64,000 nucleotides of DNA, from the NCBI RefSeq assembly GCF_020523795.1, contig NZ_JAJALI010000001.1, positions 1-64,000 of the forward strand, given 5' to 3'. How positions within the stretch are numbered: position 1 is the stretch's first letter; each line of letters opens with the position of its first letter. This document shows positions 46,836 to 56,064 of the stretch, piece by piece. Source of the DNA: Ancylobacter sp. Lp-2. Lineage in GTDB: Bacteria; Pseudomonadota; Alphaproteobacteria; Rhizobiales; Xanthobacteraceae. The notes beneath the pieces are model-generated. The model was given only the letters and a program-made list of their open reading frames with translations, had not been told where the DNA came from and did not search any database. The translations under genes and the position numbers were made by a program.

Positions 46836-49046
46836 TCACCGCGGAACAGCTGGGTCGGTGTCGACATCGGGCGCTGTTTCGAGAAATTTGCGGAGGCAGT
46901 TTTCCAGAAGGCGGGACACGTTGTTCTCGTAGCCGTCATGAGACAGGCTGCCGCAAAACGTGATGGAGCCGACCGAAAACAAACCTCCGCCATTCCCGGC
47001 GAGGCCGTAGACGATGTTTGATCGGATGCCGCCGTAAGGTCGCGGACCGCCGTCGAAGACGCCGGGAAGCAGCAATTCTTCAAAGCTCGTTTCGAAGCTC
47101 GGCCCATGGCCTTCAGACGCGGCAACCACGGTGACGAAATCCGGCGTCCCAAGATCCGGGCTGGCCTGGTCGATCTCGAAGCCGGCAGCACCGCCGCCTG
47201 AAAGGCCGAAATCACCTATTCTCTGATCGGGCGGAATGCCCTCGAACAGAAACGCCAGCTCCGGTCGGAACGACCCTTCGGTGCGGAGGTAGTAGGTGCC
47301 CTCGAATGCGCCTTCCGCCGTGAACCCGACGCCGGCGACCTTTTGCGGGGGGATGCCGTTTCGACGCCAGAGCCCGCCATATTCGCCATCGAGCTGATTG
47401 TAATATTCGCCCGGCTGGCTGGCCCAGGTCCTGCCGCCTCCCTCCGCCCGGCGGATCTCGATGAGGTGGGGCTGACGCGGATCGCGGCCGATCTTCCAGT
47501 AGAAGCCGTTGCCGCCGAGGTACATCAGCCTGCCGCCCCCCTCCCTGTAGGAGATGAGAGCCTCGATCGTCCGGCGCGTATGATATTCAGGGTGGGTGCC
47601 CGTCAGAACGACGTCATAAGGGGTAAGAGCCGCCACACCCTCGCGGTCCAGATCTTCGTCGGTCAGGACGTCGAACCCAAAACCTTTGGCTCTCAGCCAG
47701 TCCGTGAGATGGGAATCCGCCGGGAAGCCGCGCATGCCGGAACCCTTCTCGTCGTGATAGACCAGATAGCCGGGGCGCATCGTCATGATCGGGCGCAGCC
47801 GGGACGACAGCGTTATGCCCGATCCGTCCGGGTGGCGGTTATAGGTCGAATAGCCGTAGGTACCGACGACATCCGGGTTATGGGGATAGGCTCCCCACTC
47901 TTTCACCCGCGCCTCCAGCGCACCGGCAAAATTGCCGCGCGCATGGTTGGCATAGGCCATGTAGGTGAAGGTGGGCGCCAGAAAGACGATCCTCTGCCGG
48001 GGCAAGGCAGGGTTGGGACCCACATAGAACGGGATCGTGTCCGCGCCGACCTCGTTGTCGATCGCGAGACCGTAGACGCCCGATGGCACTCCCGCCGGCA
48101 CGTCGACGGCGATGGTGGTTTCCCACTTGCAGTCGCTCAGATCGTCCGAATGAAAGGCGATGGCGGCATATTCATCGGGTGCGGTTTTCCAGTCCATGTT
48201 GCGGCCGGTCCAGCCGGATGAGCGAACCGCGCGCATCGGCATATTGATCAAGGTGAGGCGGCGCGAGGGGTCGATCTCGTCCGCCACCCACTCGCCGTCG
48301 CCGGGGCCGCTGAACCGCCAGCGTGCAAGTTCGCGAGTATCGGAGCCTGCTCCCTTCCGCGACCGGCATACCAGACGCGGCGCTTCGATCGAGCCGTTGA
48401 AGCACGCGTACGGATGACCGTTCCAGCCCGCCGCGAAACAGATGCGATCCACCTCACCGAGGAGATCCCGGAGCCCCTCCGGCGCCGCGAACCATTGCGA
48501 ATTCTTCTGGACTCCCACGACACAGACACGGGCGAAGACGCCCTCGTCACCGAAGTTGACCTCCAGCCTCGACCATTCATTCAGGTCGAGAGCGAGATCC
48601 AGCGCGACACGGGTGGGGTGCGGCCGCCGCGTTTCGAGGAACAGCGCTCCGCCATTGAGGACCAGGGCGACGCCTTTCGCGTCGTCGGAGTCCTGAAGCG
48701 AGAACACGGTCTGGTCGGCGGAACAGAGGAATGTCGGCCTGACGACAAGCTCCACCGTCAGGTCCCGCGCTTCCGGGATCGGCGGGATGGGCCCGATCGC
48801 GCAGGAGCCCAGATGGGCCTTCTGCTCCTTGGCGGCATAGCGCGGCGTCAAGCCGAATTCCACGTCTTCGCTCTTCATGCCTTGGCCGACCGGATTGGGG
48901 TCGCAGCAATCCAGCCTCACGACCTTTGCCGTAACGTCGCGGTCGCCGATCGATGAAATCTTGAACTCGAGCCGCTCTCCCGCTTTCGCACCGAGCGGGG
49001 CGACATAACCGATGAGCGCCGGCTGAGGGAATTCCGGAGTAGGCAT
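46836..49046 (-). CDS. N,N-dimethylformamidase large-subunit-like hydrolase
   Basis: 736 residues from ATG 49046 (MPTPEFPQPALIGYVAPLGAKAGE). An N-terminal beta domain is followed by a LamG-like lectin module (about 100-250) and the C-terminal catalytic region. Characterised dimethylformamidase uses a mononuclear iron held by two Tyr and one carboxylate. Equivalent candidates are Tyr residues in TFTYMAYANHA and YGYSTYNRH, and Glu in GTHPEYH. No small-subunit gene is adjacent. A physiological C-N bond substrate linked to hydroxyproline metabolism is inferred. Confidence 0.85.
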   Translation of the reverse strand: MPTPEFPQPALIGYVAPLGAKAGERLEFKISSIGDRDVTAKVVRLDCCDPNPVGQGMKSEDVEFGLTPRYAAKEQKAHLGSCAIGPIPPIPEARDLTVELVVRPTFLCSADQTVFSLQDSDDAKGVALVLNGGALFLETRRPHPTRVALDLALDLNEWSRLEVNFGDEGVFARVCVVGVQKNSQWFAAPEGLRDLLGEVDRICFAAGWNGHPYACFNGSIEAPRLVCRSRKGAGSDTRELARWRFSGPGDGEWVADEIDPSRRLTLINMPMRAVRSSGWTGRNMDWKTAPDEYAAIAFHSDDLSDCKWETTIAVDVPAGVPSGVYGLAIDNEVGADTIPFYVGPNPALPRQRIVFLAPTFTYMAYANHARGNFAGALEARVKEWGAYPHNPDVVGTYGYSTYNRHPDGSGITLSSRLRPIMTMRPGYLVYHDEKGSGMRGFPADSHLTDWLRAKGFGFDVLTDEDLDREGVAALTPYDVVLTGTHPEYHTRRTIEALISYREGGGRLMYLGGNGFYWKIGRDPRQPHLIEIRRAEGGGRTWASQPGEYYNQLDGEYGGLWRRNGIPPQKVAGVGFTAEGAFEGTYYLRTEGSFRPELAFLFEGIPPDQRIGDFGLSGGGAAGFEIDQASPDLGTPDFVTVVAASEGHGPSFETSFEELLLPGVFDGGPRPYGGIRSNIVYGLAGNGGGLFSVGSITFCGSLSHDGYENNVSRLLENCLRKFLETAPDVDTDPAVPR

Positions 49047-49156
49047 GTTCCACCACGGTAAGGCGTTGAACGAGGCTTGCCGACGGGAAGGCCGCGCGAA
49101 AATCGCCGACGCACCGCCGCCGCGAGTCATTCGTCAAACATCGAATGAAATAGAAT

Positions 49157-49168
49157 ATCGTATACGTT
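49157..49168. promoter_or_regulatory. GntR operator copy 1 (one mismatch)
   Basis: ATCGTATACGTT, one base off the palindrome ATCGTATACGAT. It lies about 110 bp before the dimethylformamidase-like gene, in the divergent region with the regulator. Confidence 0.6.
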
Positions 49169-49271
49169 TCTGGCACCTGTCAAGTTGCGGATCTCCGGTC
49201 GCGCGCCCATCTTAGCGCCACGAACGACGCCCGCGCGGCTCGCTGCCCATGGCGTGACCTTGCGATCCGAT

Positions 49272-49283
49272 ATCGAATACGAT
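49272..49283. promoter_or_regulatory. GntR operator copy 2 (one mismatch)
   Basis: ATCGAATACGAT, 40 bp before the regulator's own GTG start, a position for autorepression. Confidence 0.55.
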
Positions 49284-49323
49284 ACTCGATCGCTGCCCTT
49301 CCAAGGCAGGCTGGGAGATGTAA

Positions 49324-49989
49324 GTGCCACTTACCGCAATAGATTTGCCATCTCTCGGTTCGGCGCCGACCGCGTCCGACATTATCGCCAAGCACATTCG
49401 CGAAGCGATCGTCAGCGGAGCTTTCGACGAGGGAGAGCCTATCCGACAGGACGACGTCGCGAAGCTGTTCGATGTCAGCAAGATCCCTGTGCGGGAAGCG
49501 CTGAAACGGCTGGAGGCGGAGGGGCTTGTCGAGTTTCACCGCAATCGCGGAGCTGTCGTCGCGAGCCTTTCCGAGCCGGAGATCGCGCAGATCTTCGAGG
49601 TGCGCGCCATGCTGGAGTCAAGCGCACTGAAGCTTTCCGTGCCGCGCATGACCGAGAAGACCTTCCAGCGGGCCGGAGAATATTGCGAGGCCTTCGCGCG
49701 GGAGACAAATGTGGCGCGCTGGGCCGAACTCAACTGGCAGTTCCACTCCTCTCTCTACGAGGATGCGGATCGACCATTTCTCATGAATCTCATTCGATCC
49801 GTCAATGATCGGATCGAGCGCTATCTGCGGATACAACTCACGCTTTCGGGCGGAACCGGCGTCGACGACAAGGAGCATCGCCAGATACTCGCGGCCTGCC
49901 GGGAGAAGAATGCCGACAAGGCCGCCGCGTTGCTGCATCACCACATATCGAATGCCTGCGACTCCCTTCTGAGCCACCTGAAGAAATAA
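49324..49989 (+). CDS. GntR-family regulator (FCD domain) of the hydroxyproline-type cluster
   Basis: 221 residues, GTG start with GGGAGA upstream. The winged helix-turn-helix (about 18-75) reads ASDIIAKHIREAIVSGAFDEGEPIRQDDVAKLFDVSKIPVREALKRLEAEGLV. The FCD ligand domain follows with NWQFHSSLY and EHRQILAA metal-type His residues. It is divergent from the hydrolase-reductase unit and lies upstream of the dehydratase and transporter. Four ATCGTATACGAT-like palindromes flank these units and are its probable operators. Confidence 0.9.
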   Translation: MPLTAIDLPSLGSAPTASDIIAKHIREAIVSGAFDEGEPIRQDDVAKLFDVSKIPVREALKRLEAEGLVEFHRNRGAVVASLSEPEIAQIFEVRAMLESSALKLSVPRMTEKTFQRAGEYCEAFARETNVARWAELNWQFHSSLYEDADRPFLMNLIRSVNDRIERYLRIQLTLSGGTGVDDKEHRQILAACREKNADKAAALLHHHISNACDSLLSHLKK

Positions 49990-50169
49990 CCTGTGCGCCC
50001 AGGCGCTTGCATCGAGCGTAAGGCGCATCTCGGCCATAGGCCGCCCCTTCGCATCCGGCGATGGATGGCGCTAGCGATCCGTCAAGCTCGGGCCGCCGGC
50101 CAGTCCAGAACGATGGCGCATCTTGAAATTCTCCGCGCCTGACATTTCTGCGGTTGACGCCTTCGCATG

Positions 50170-50181
50170 ATCGTATACGAT
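50170..50181. promoter_or_regulatory. GntR operator copy 3 (perfect)
   Basis: ATCGTATACGAT followed by ATCTGAAAT, about 140 bp upstream of the dehydratase gene. Confidence 0.7.
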
Positions 50182-50319
50182 ATCTGAAATTCTTCAGTCA
50201 GGAATGAGGGTGGCCGCTTTTCGGTGCTTCGGAAGCCCGATGGGCCGCGCCGGTATGACTGGGCCCGCTTTGCAGCGTCCTTTTTGAGACAAAGCCCGAT
50301 AGGGAGTTGGAGATTCCGC

Positions 50320-51327
50320 ATGCAGTACGAGAGATCGTTGAGCACCGTTGAACTGCATACGTGCGGTGAAACATTCCGACTGGTGACTCAGGGGCTTCCG
50401 AAAATTCCCGGAAACACCATCGTCGAACGTCGCGCCTGGCTGCAGCAGAACGCAGATCAATATCGTCGCGCCGTCATGCTCGAACCTCGCGGCCACAAGG
50501 ATCTGTATGGCGGATACCTTACAGAGCCAGTGAGCGAGGACGCGGACTTTGGCGTGATCTTCCTGAACAACATGGGCTACAGCCCTCATTGCGGCCACGG
50601 CGTGATCGCCCTCGCGACGGCGGCCGTGGAACTGGGATGGGTCGAGCGCAGCTCACCTGAAACGCGGATCGGCATCGACGCTCCGTGCGGCTTCATCGAA
50701 GCCTTTGTCGAATGGGACGGGAAGAAAACCGGATCCGTGCGCTTCGTGAATGTGCCTTCATTCATCTTCAAGCGGGACGTGACGGTCGTCACGCCGAGCT
50801 TCGGCAAGGTAACGGGCGATATCGCCTATGGCGGCGCGACATATTTCTATGTCGACGGACATCCTCACGATATCGCCATTCGTGAGACGGATGTTCAGAA
50901 GATCATGCAGTTCGGATACGAAATCAAAACGGCGGTGAATGCGGCAATGCCCGTCGTCCACCCGGAAATTCCCGAATTCAACGATGTTTACGGCGTCATG
51001 GTCTATGGCGCTCCGCGTCACGAGGGATCGACCCAGGCCAATTGTTGCGTCTATGCCGACCGCGCGATCGACCGATCGCCGACAGGCTCGGGCACGGCGG
51101 GCCGGGTCGCCCAGTTGTATCTTCGTGGTGAGCTTTCGGCGTCAGAAACTTTGATAAATGAATCCATTATCGGGACAGTGTTCAAAGGACACGTCCTCAG
51201 TGAAACAAAGGTCGGCGAGTTTGATGCGGTGATCCCCGAAATCAGCGGCAACGCCTATATTTCGGGATTTGCAAACTGGATCATCGATGAAGAGGATCCT
51301 CTCGCTTACGGGTTTCTTGTCCAGTAA
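50320..51327 (+). CDS. Proline racemase superfamily; probable trans-3-hydroxy-L-proline dehydratase
   Basis: 335 residues. The first catalytic residue is C91 in MGYSPHCGHGVIAL. The second position is T255 in DRSPTGSGTAGR, where proline and hydroxyproline racemases have Cys. A Cys/Thr pair is the hallmark of trans-3-hydroxy-L-proline dehydratases, which form delta1-pyrroline-2-carboxylate. GGAG precedes ATG 50320. With the Ldh-family reductase the route would end at L-proline. Assignment by active-site residues; substrate untested. Confidence 0.85.
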   Translation: MQYERSLSTVELHTCGETFRLVTQGLPKIPGNTIVERRAWLQQNADQYRRAVMLEPRGHKDLYGGYLTEPVSEDADFGVIFLNNMGYSPHCGHGVIALATAAVELGWVERSSPETRIGIDAPCGFIEAFVEWDGKKTGSVRFVNVPSFIFKRDVTVVTPSFGKVTGDIAYGGATYFYVDGHPHDIAIRETDVQKIMQFGYEIKTAVNAAMPVVHPEIPEFNDVYGVMVYGAPRHEGSTQANCCVYADRAIDRSPTGSGTAGRVAQLYLRGELSASETLINESIIGTVFKGHVLSETKVGEFDAVIPEISGNAYISGFANWIIDEEDPLAYGFLVQ

Positions 51328-51387
51328 TCATTGCCGTTCATCGGGCGGAATACGATAGCGTCGGAAGGCAATTCCAGCCACTTCATT

Positions 51388-51399
51388 ATCGTATACGAT
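51388..51399. promoter_or_regulatory. GntR operator copy 4 (perfect)
   Basis: ATCGTATACGAT followed by ATCTCAGAT, 60 bp before the transporter binding-protein gene. The tail ATCT-A-AT is shared with copy 3. Confidence 0.7.
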
Positions 51400-51459
51400 A
51401 TCTCAGATACGCTTTTCCGTAAGCAGGGTCTGATTTCAATCAACGAGAAGGGAACAGAA

Positions 51460-52275
51460 ATGCGCGTCACCACACTTGCCTTCGCCGCGGCTTTGGCCGT
51501 ATCGGCCGCCGCGACCGCCCACGCCGACAAGCTGGACGACATCATCTCGGCCGGCACGCTTCGCTGCGCGGTCGTGCTCGATTTTCCGCCGATGGGCTCG
51601 CGGGACACCAGCAATAACCCGATCGGCTTCGACGTCGACTATTGCCTCGATCTCGCCAAGGCGCTCGGCGTGAAGGCGGAGATCGTCGAGACGCCCTTCC
51701 CGGACCGGATTCCGGCCCTCGTCTCGGGTCGCGTGGATATCGGCGTCGCCTCGACCTCGGATACGCTGGAGCGTGCCAAGACCGCCGGCTTCTCCATTCC
51801 CTACTTCGCCTTCACCAATGTCATCCTCACCAAGGCGGGCATCGGCATCGACAGCTATGAGACGCTGAAGGGCCGCAAGGTCGGCTCGACCGCCGGCGGC
51901 TACGAGGCGCTGGCGCTGGAAGCCGACGTCAAGAAGTGGAACGATCCGAAGGGTTCGTTCCGCGCCTATCAGACCCAGGCGGACGTGTTCCTGGCACTGG
52001 CGCAGGGCCAGATCGAGGCGACCGTCGTCACCTCCACCGTGGCCGCCGCCATCGTGAAGGAAGGCAAGTACAAGGGTCTCGTCATGGCCGGCGACGCCCC
52101 CTATGACATCGACTATGTCGGACTGATTGCACTGCGCCAGGAACAGGGCCTCCTCAATTACCTCAACCTGTTCGTCAACCAGCAGGTGCGTACCGGGCGC
52201 TACAAGGCGCTGTACGACAAGTGGATCGGCGGCGGACAGGTGCCCAATCTGACGGTTCCGGGCGTCTATCGCTGA
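51460..52275 (+). CDS. Polar amino-acid ABC transporter substrate-binding protein
   Basis: 271 residues. Signal peptide MRVTTLAFAAALAVSAAATAHA, then a PBP-II fold: LDDIISAGTLRCAVVLDFPPMGSRD, IGFDVDYCLDLAKALGVKAEIVETPFPDRIPALVSGRVDIGVAS. It is family 3 (HisJ/GlnH-like). GAAGGGAAC precedes the start. Context with the dehydratase suggests hydroxyproline or a related imino acid as ligand, which is inference. Confidence 0.9.
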   Translation: MRVTTLAFAAALAVSAAATAHADKLDDIISAGTLRCAVVLDFPPMGSRDTSNNPIGFDVDYCLDLAKALGVKAEIVETPFPDRIPALVSGRVDIGVASTSDTLERAKTAGFSIPYFAFTNVILTKAGIGIDSYETLKGRKVGSTAGGYEALALEADVKKWNDPKGSFRAYQTQADVFLALAQGQIEATVVTSTVAAAIVKEGKYKGLVMAGDAPYDIDYVGLIALRQEQGLLNYLNLFVNQQVRTGRYKALYDKWIGGGQVPNLTVPGVYR

Positions 52276-52303
52276 TCAAAAACTCCGGCGGCGGGCGCGA
52301 GCG

Positions 52304-52966
52304 ATGAACTACACCTTTCATTGGCGCCCGGCCTTCCGGGCCCTGCCGGATATGCTGTGGGGAGCCTTGGTGACGCTTGAGGTCGCCGTGCTCTCCATGG
52401 TGCTCGGCGTGTTCTTTGCCGTGCTTCTGGCACTGGCGTCCGGCTCGCGCTTCCGTGCGCTCCGGGCGTTCGCCACGAGCTGGGTGGAACTCGCCCGCAA
52501 CACGCCGGCGCTGTTCCAGATCTACATGGCCTATTTCGGCCTCGGCTCGCTGGGAATTTATCTCGACAGCTTCCCCGCGCTGCTCGCAGGCATCACCTTC
52601 AACAATGCCGGCTATCTCGCGGAAACCTTTCGCGGCGGCCTGCGCGCCGTGCCGCCGACACAGGTGCGCGCCGCCCGCTCGCTCGGCATGGGACCCGTCC
52701 AGGCGTTCCGGCTGATCGTTCTGCCGCAGATGTTCCGTGTGGTGTTCCATCCGCTCACCAACCAGATGGTGTGGGCAATCCTGATGACGTCGCTGGGCGT
52801 GGTGGTCGGATTGAACAACGATCTGACGGGCGTCACCCAGGATCTCAATGTCAAGTCGTTCCGGTCTTTCGAATTCTTCGCCATTGCCGCGGTCATTTAT
52901 TACCTGATCGCCAAGTTCGTTACCGGCTCGGCCCGCCTGATGGCGTGGCGGCTGTTCCGCTACTGA
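52304..52966 (+). CDS. Polar amino-acid ABC transporter permease 1
   Basis: 220 residues, HisMQ-type, about five helices. The conserved loop is ETFRGGLRAVPPTQVRAARSLGMGPVQAFRLIVLPQMFRVVFHPLTNQ. It lies 28 bp after the binding-protein gene and 11 bp before permease 2. Confidence 0.92.
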   Translation: MNYTFHWRPAFRALPDMLWGALVTLEVAVLSMVLGVFFAVLLALASGSRFRALRAFATSWVELARNTPALFQIYMAYFGLGSLGIYLDSFPALLAGITFNNAGYLAETFRGGLRAVPPTQVRAARSLGMGPVQAFRLIVLPQMFRVVFHPLTNQMVWAILMTSLGVVVGLNNDLTGVTQDLNVKSFRSFEFFAIAAVIYYLIAKFVTGSARLMAWRLFRY

Positions 52967-52977
52967 GGGAGGCACGG

Positions 52978-53646
52978 ATGTTCGACACCTCCCTTTTCGA
53001 GACCTCGTTCACTCTCAGCGACCTCTGGTTCATGCTGAAGGGCGCGGGCGTCACCCTTTCCATCACCTTCTGGGCGGTGCTGGGGGGAACGCTGCTGGGG
53101 CTGCTGTTTGGCTTGGCACGGGCCAGCGTGCCGTGGTGGCTGAACGCGCCGATCGGCTTCGTGCTCGACATCTTCCGCTCGGTGCCGCTGATCATCCAGT
53201 TCGTGCTGGCGAACTCGTTCAAGTCGATCGTCGGGCTGAACGTGTCGGCCTTCACGGTCGGCTGTGCGGTGCTGGCCGTCTATACCGCCGCCTTCTGTAC
53301 CGAGATTGTGCGCGCGGGCATTCTCGCCGTGCCGGCGACGACCCGGCGGGCGGCTCGCTCGCTCGGCATGAGCTGGCGGCAGGACCTGACCTCGATCGTG
53401 TTTCCGATCGCGCTGCGCGTCGCGCTGCCAAACTGGATCGGCCTGACGCTCGGCGTGATGAAGGACACCGCGCTGGTGCTGTGGATCGGCATCGTGGAGC
53501 TACTGCGGTCCTCGCAGATCATCGTCACCCGGATCCAGGAGCCGCTTTTCGTGCTCTCCATCGCCGGGTTGATCTACTTCCTCATGAGCTTCCCCATTGC
53601 CCGCCTCGGCGCACGGTTGGAGAAGAGGTGGCGCGAGAATGATTGA
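52978..53646 (+). CDS. Polar amino-acid ABC transporter permease 2
   Basis: 222 residues, HisMQ-type. The loop is EIVRAGILAVPATTRRAARSLGMSWRQDLTSIVFPIALRVALPNW. GGGAGG before ATG 52978 sets the start. Forms a heterodimer with permease 1. Its end overlaps the ATPase start by eight bases. Confidence 0.92.
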   Translation: MFDTSLFETSFTLSDLWFMLKGAGVTLSITFWAVLGGTLLGLLFGLARASVPWWLNAPIGFVLDIFRSVPLIIQFVLANSFKSIVGLNVSAFTVGCAVLAVYTAAFCTEIVRAGILAVPATTRRAARSLGMSWRQDLTSIVFPIALRVALPNWIGLTLGVMKDTALVLWIGIVELLRSSQIIVTRIQEPLFVLSIAGLIYFLMSFPIARLGARLEKRWREND

Positions 53647-54361
53647 GATCGAGAACGTTCATAAATCCTTCGGTGCTCTCGAAGTGGTCAAGGGCGTCAC
53701 CATGACCGTCGAGAAAGGCGAGGTGGTCTCGGTGATCGGCGGCTCCGGCTCGGGTAAGTCGACACTGCTGATGTGCATCAATGGACTGGAGCCGATCAAT
53801 TCCGGCCACATACTAGTCGACGGCACCGACGTGCATGCGCGCGGCACCGACATCAACAGGCTGCGCCGCAAGATCGGCATCGTCTTTCAGCAGTGGAACG
53901 CTTTCCCTCACCTCACGGTGCTGGAGAACGTGATGCTGGCGCCGCGCAAGGTGCTCGGCAAGCCGAAGGCCGAGGCCGAGGCGATCGCCGTCGAGAAGCT
54001 CTCCCATGTCGGACTGGGTGAGAAGCTGAAGGTCTATCCCTCCAAGCTTTCCGGCGGCCAGCAGCAGCGCATGGCGATCGCCCGCGCGCTCGCCATGTCG
54101 CCGGACTACATGCTGTTCGACGAAGTCACCTCCGCGCTCGATCCGCAGCTCGTCGGCGAGGTGCTGGATACTATGCGCATGCTTTCCTCGGAGGGCATGA
54201 CGATGATCGTCGTCACCCACGAAATCGCCTTCGCCCGCGAGGTGTCGGACCGCGTCGCTTTCTTCCACAAGGGCAAGATCCACGAGATCGGTCCTCCGGC
54301 CCAGGTGATCGGCAATCCGCAACAGCCGGAAACCGCTACCTTCCTCAAATCCGTCCTCTGA
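53639..54361 (+). CDS. Polar amino-acid ABC transporter ATP-binding protein
   Basis: 240 residues, GlnQ/HisP type. Walker A is GGSGSGKST, the Q-loop is FQQWNAFPHLTV, the signature is LSGGQQQRMAIARAL and Walker B is YMLFDEVTSALDP. The start MIEIENVHKSFG overlaps the permease stop, so translation is coupled. Last gene of the four-gene importer. Confidence 0.95.
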   Translation: MIEIENVHKSFGALEVVKGVTMTVEKGEVVSVIGGSGSGKSTLLMCINGLEPINSGHILVDGTDVHARGTDINRLRRKIGIVFQQWNAFPHLTVLENVMLAPRKVLGKPKAEAEAIAVEKLSHVGLGEKLKVYPSKLSGGQQQRMAIARALAMSPDYMLFDEVTSALDPQLVGEVLDTMRMLSSEGMTMIVVTHEIAFAREVSDRVAFFHKGKIHEIGPPAQVIGNPQQPETATFLKSVL

Positions 54362-54795
54362 GGTCAGAAAAAATCTTTGGGGCTAATCATGCGGTAAGGG
54401 TTTCCGGCCGCCGGTTCGGCAAATGCGATCGGTCGCGATATCAAAGCCGATCAGACCTACTGCTCGATCCCATTCGGCTGCTCTTGGCTAAAGGAAACAC
54501 GCTGATCGTCTTCGTGGGAATAGTGGCCACTGACGACGCAACCAACTATTGCCGATGCGACGCCATCTCGCGACGGAAATCGGATGTGCGAAAGCGCCAA
54601 AAAAGGACCTTGCCGAGTTCGTGTCCGAACGCCTGCTATGGGGCCGAGAGTGGACTGGCAGGTTTTGGCTGCCGCAATGCAGATAGCCGCCGTTACGACC
54701 CCGTCGCGGTCGTACAAGTGGTCGGAGAACACTTCTAAGAACGGACGCTATCCAGCTAAGGTGGCAACCACCGGCAAGTGTGGCGGGCAGTCTTC
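54362..54795. other. Gene-poor spacer left of the IS element
   Basis: No recognisable gene. Short frames on both strands have coding-like stretches but no motif, so this may be decayed sequence. No terminator with a clear U-tract was found after the ATPase gene. Confidence 0.4.
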
Positions 54796-55625
54796 TAGGC
54801 TCAGGACTCATAGCTAGTAGAGCACGGTGGCCGCAAGACCGATGGCGGACATGAAGACGGTCGGGCATCGATCGTAGCGGTTGGCGACGCGCCGCCAGTC
54901 CTTGAGCCTTCCGAGCATGATCTCGATGCGATTGCGTCGTTTGTAGCGGCGCTTGTCATATCGGATAGGCTGGGAGCGGGATTTTCGCCCTGGGATGCAG
55001 GGTTTGATACCCTTGGCCTGCAAGGCGTCGCGGAACCAGTCGGCGTCATAGCCCCGGTCGCCCAGGAGCCATTGAGCCTTGGGAAGGCTGTCCAGTAGAG
55101 CGGCGGCGGCGGTGTAGTCGCTGACCTGGCCCGCGGTCATGAACAGGCTGATCGGGCGTCCATTCGCATCCGTCACGGCGTGAAGCTTGGTGTTCATGCC
55201 GCCCTTGGTGCGTCCGATCAGTCGCCCGACATCCCCTTTTTACGCGCTGGCTCGAAGCCGTGCGGTGGGCCTTCAGATAGGTCGCGTCGATCATAACCGT
55301 TCGCCGTTCGCTCCCTGCGGCGGACAGGCCCTCCATCATACGGATGAAGATGCCTGCATCGCTCAAGCGTTTCCAACAATTATAAAGCGTCTTATGCGGC
55401 CCATAGGCCGCCGGGCGTCGCGCCAGCGCAGCCTGTTGCGGTTGACGAAAATGATCCCGCTTAGAACCCGACAATCATCCACGCGGGGCTTCCCGTGGCT
55501 CCTAGGGAAATAGGGCTGAAGCCGAGCAATCTGCTCGTCTATCAGCCAATACAGGTCGCTCATGTTCAAACTCCTGCGGAGTCTGAATCAGATCATGCGC
55601 CTCGTATCAATGGGTCCTGAGCCTA
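54796..55625 (-). mobile_element. IS5-family insertion sequence, degenerate
   Basis: About 830 bp bounded by 16-bp inverted repeats with one mismatch: TAGGCTCAGGACTCAT at 54796-54811 and the complement of 55610-55625. CTA occurs at both edges (54795-54797 and 55623-55625), compatible with a short target duplication. It encodes a DDE transposase on the minus strand, broken by frame changes. Confidence 0.85.
54814..55569 (-). pseudogene. IS5-family (IS427-like) transposase, frame-disrupted
   Basis: Three successive frames together make a full transposase. The first frame covers MSDLYWLIDEQIARLQPYFP to NRLRWRDA. The second has AAYGPHKTLYN and VMIDATYLKAHRTASS. The third has IGRTKGG, TKLHAVTDANGRP, LLGDRGYDADWF and KDWRRVANRYDRC, which includes the last DDE part. 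Frame breaks fall near 55411-55416 and at 55233-55242, the latter in an AAAAAGGGG run where IS427-type elements can use programmed frameshifting. The first break looks like a simple one-base loss, so the element is probably inactive. Confidence 0.85.
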
Positions 55626-55826
55626 AGGGACCGACAGCGGACGGGATGAAGTGCAATAAACCGCTGTAGGCGACAGCCAGCACGTGCTTTCGTACTCAAG
55701 TCATCTGCCGTTTACAAGGTCGGCCGCACGGAGGGTATTGAGGTCACTGTGTTCAGCTTATAACGCTTTATTGCAGCCGTTGTGCGCGGATAGGAAAGTA
55801 AATATTTCTATACAACAAGTAATGTC

Positions 55827-56039
55827 TTGATAATTCAAGATCCTCGTCAGGATGACCATTGTACGACATCCCAGCTTGAACATTTGAGAAAGCTTCTTTT
55901 ATCAGCCCAGCGTGAGATCATTTCCGCTGCAGCATCATCCTGCGTCATGCCTTCAGATAATGCGTTGAGGAAGATCGCTGACCTCGAAGTCGCGATCGGT
56001 GCCGTCGAGACGATGACGGAGAACAAGCGAGGAGCGTGA
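55827..56039 (+). CDS. Small hypothetical protein
   Basis: Up to 70 residues from a TTG codon; the true start is unclear. The core LEHLRKLLLSAQREIISAAASSCVMPSDNALRKIADLEVAIGAVETM is helical and coiled-coil-like and resembles small uncharacterised proteins of Hyphomicrobiales. It sits in an AT-rich pocket between the IS element and the Liv operon. Real coding status is uncertain. Confidence 0.45.
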   Translation: MIIQDPRQDDHCTTSQLEHLRKLLLSAQREIISAAASSCVMPSDNALRKIADLEVAIGAVETMTENKRGA

Positions 56040-56064
56040 TGCGCTCCTCGCAAGATGGGCGATT

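Noticed and set aside
54362-54795. Remnant of a second transposase
   Set aside because: Short coding-like stretches occur on both strands, but none shows a DDE or other transposase motif.
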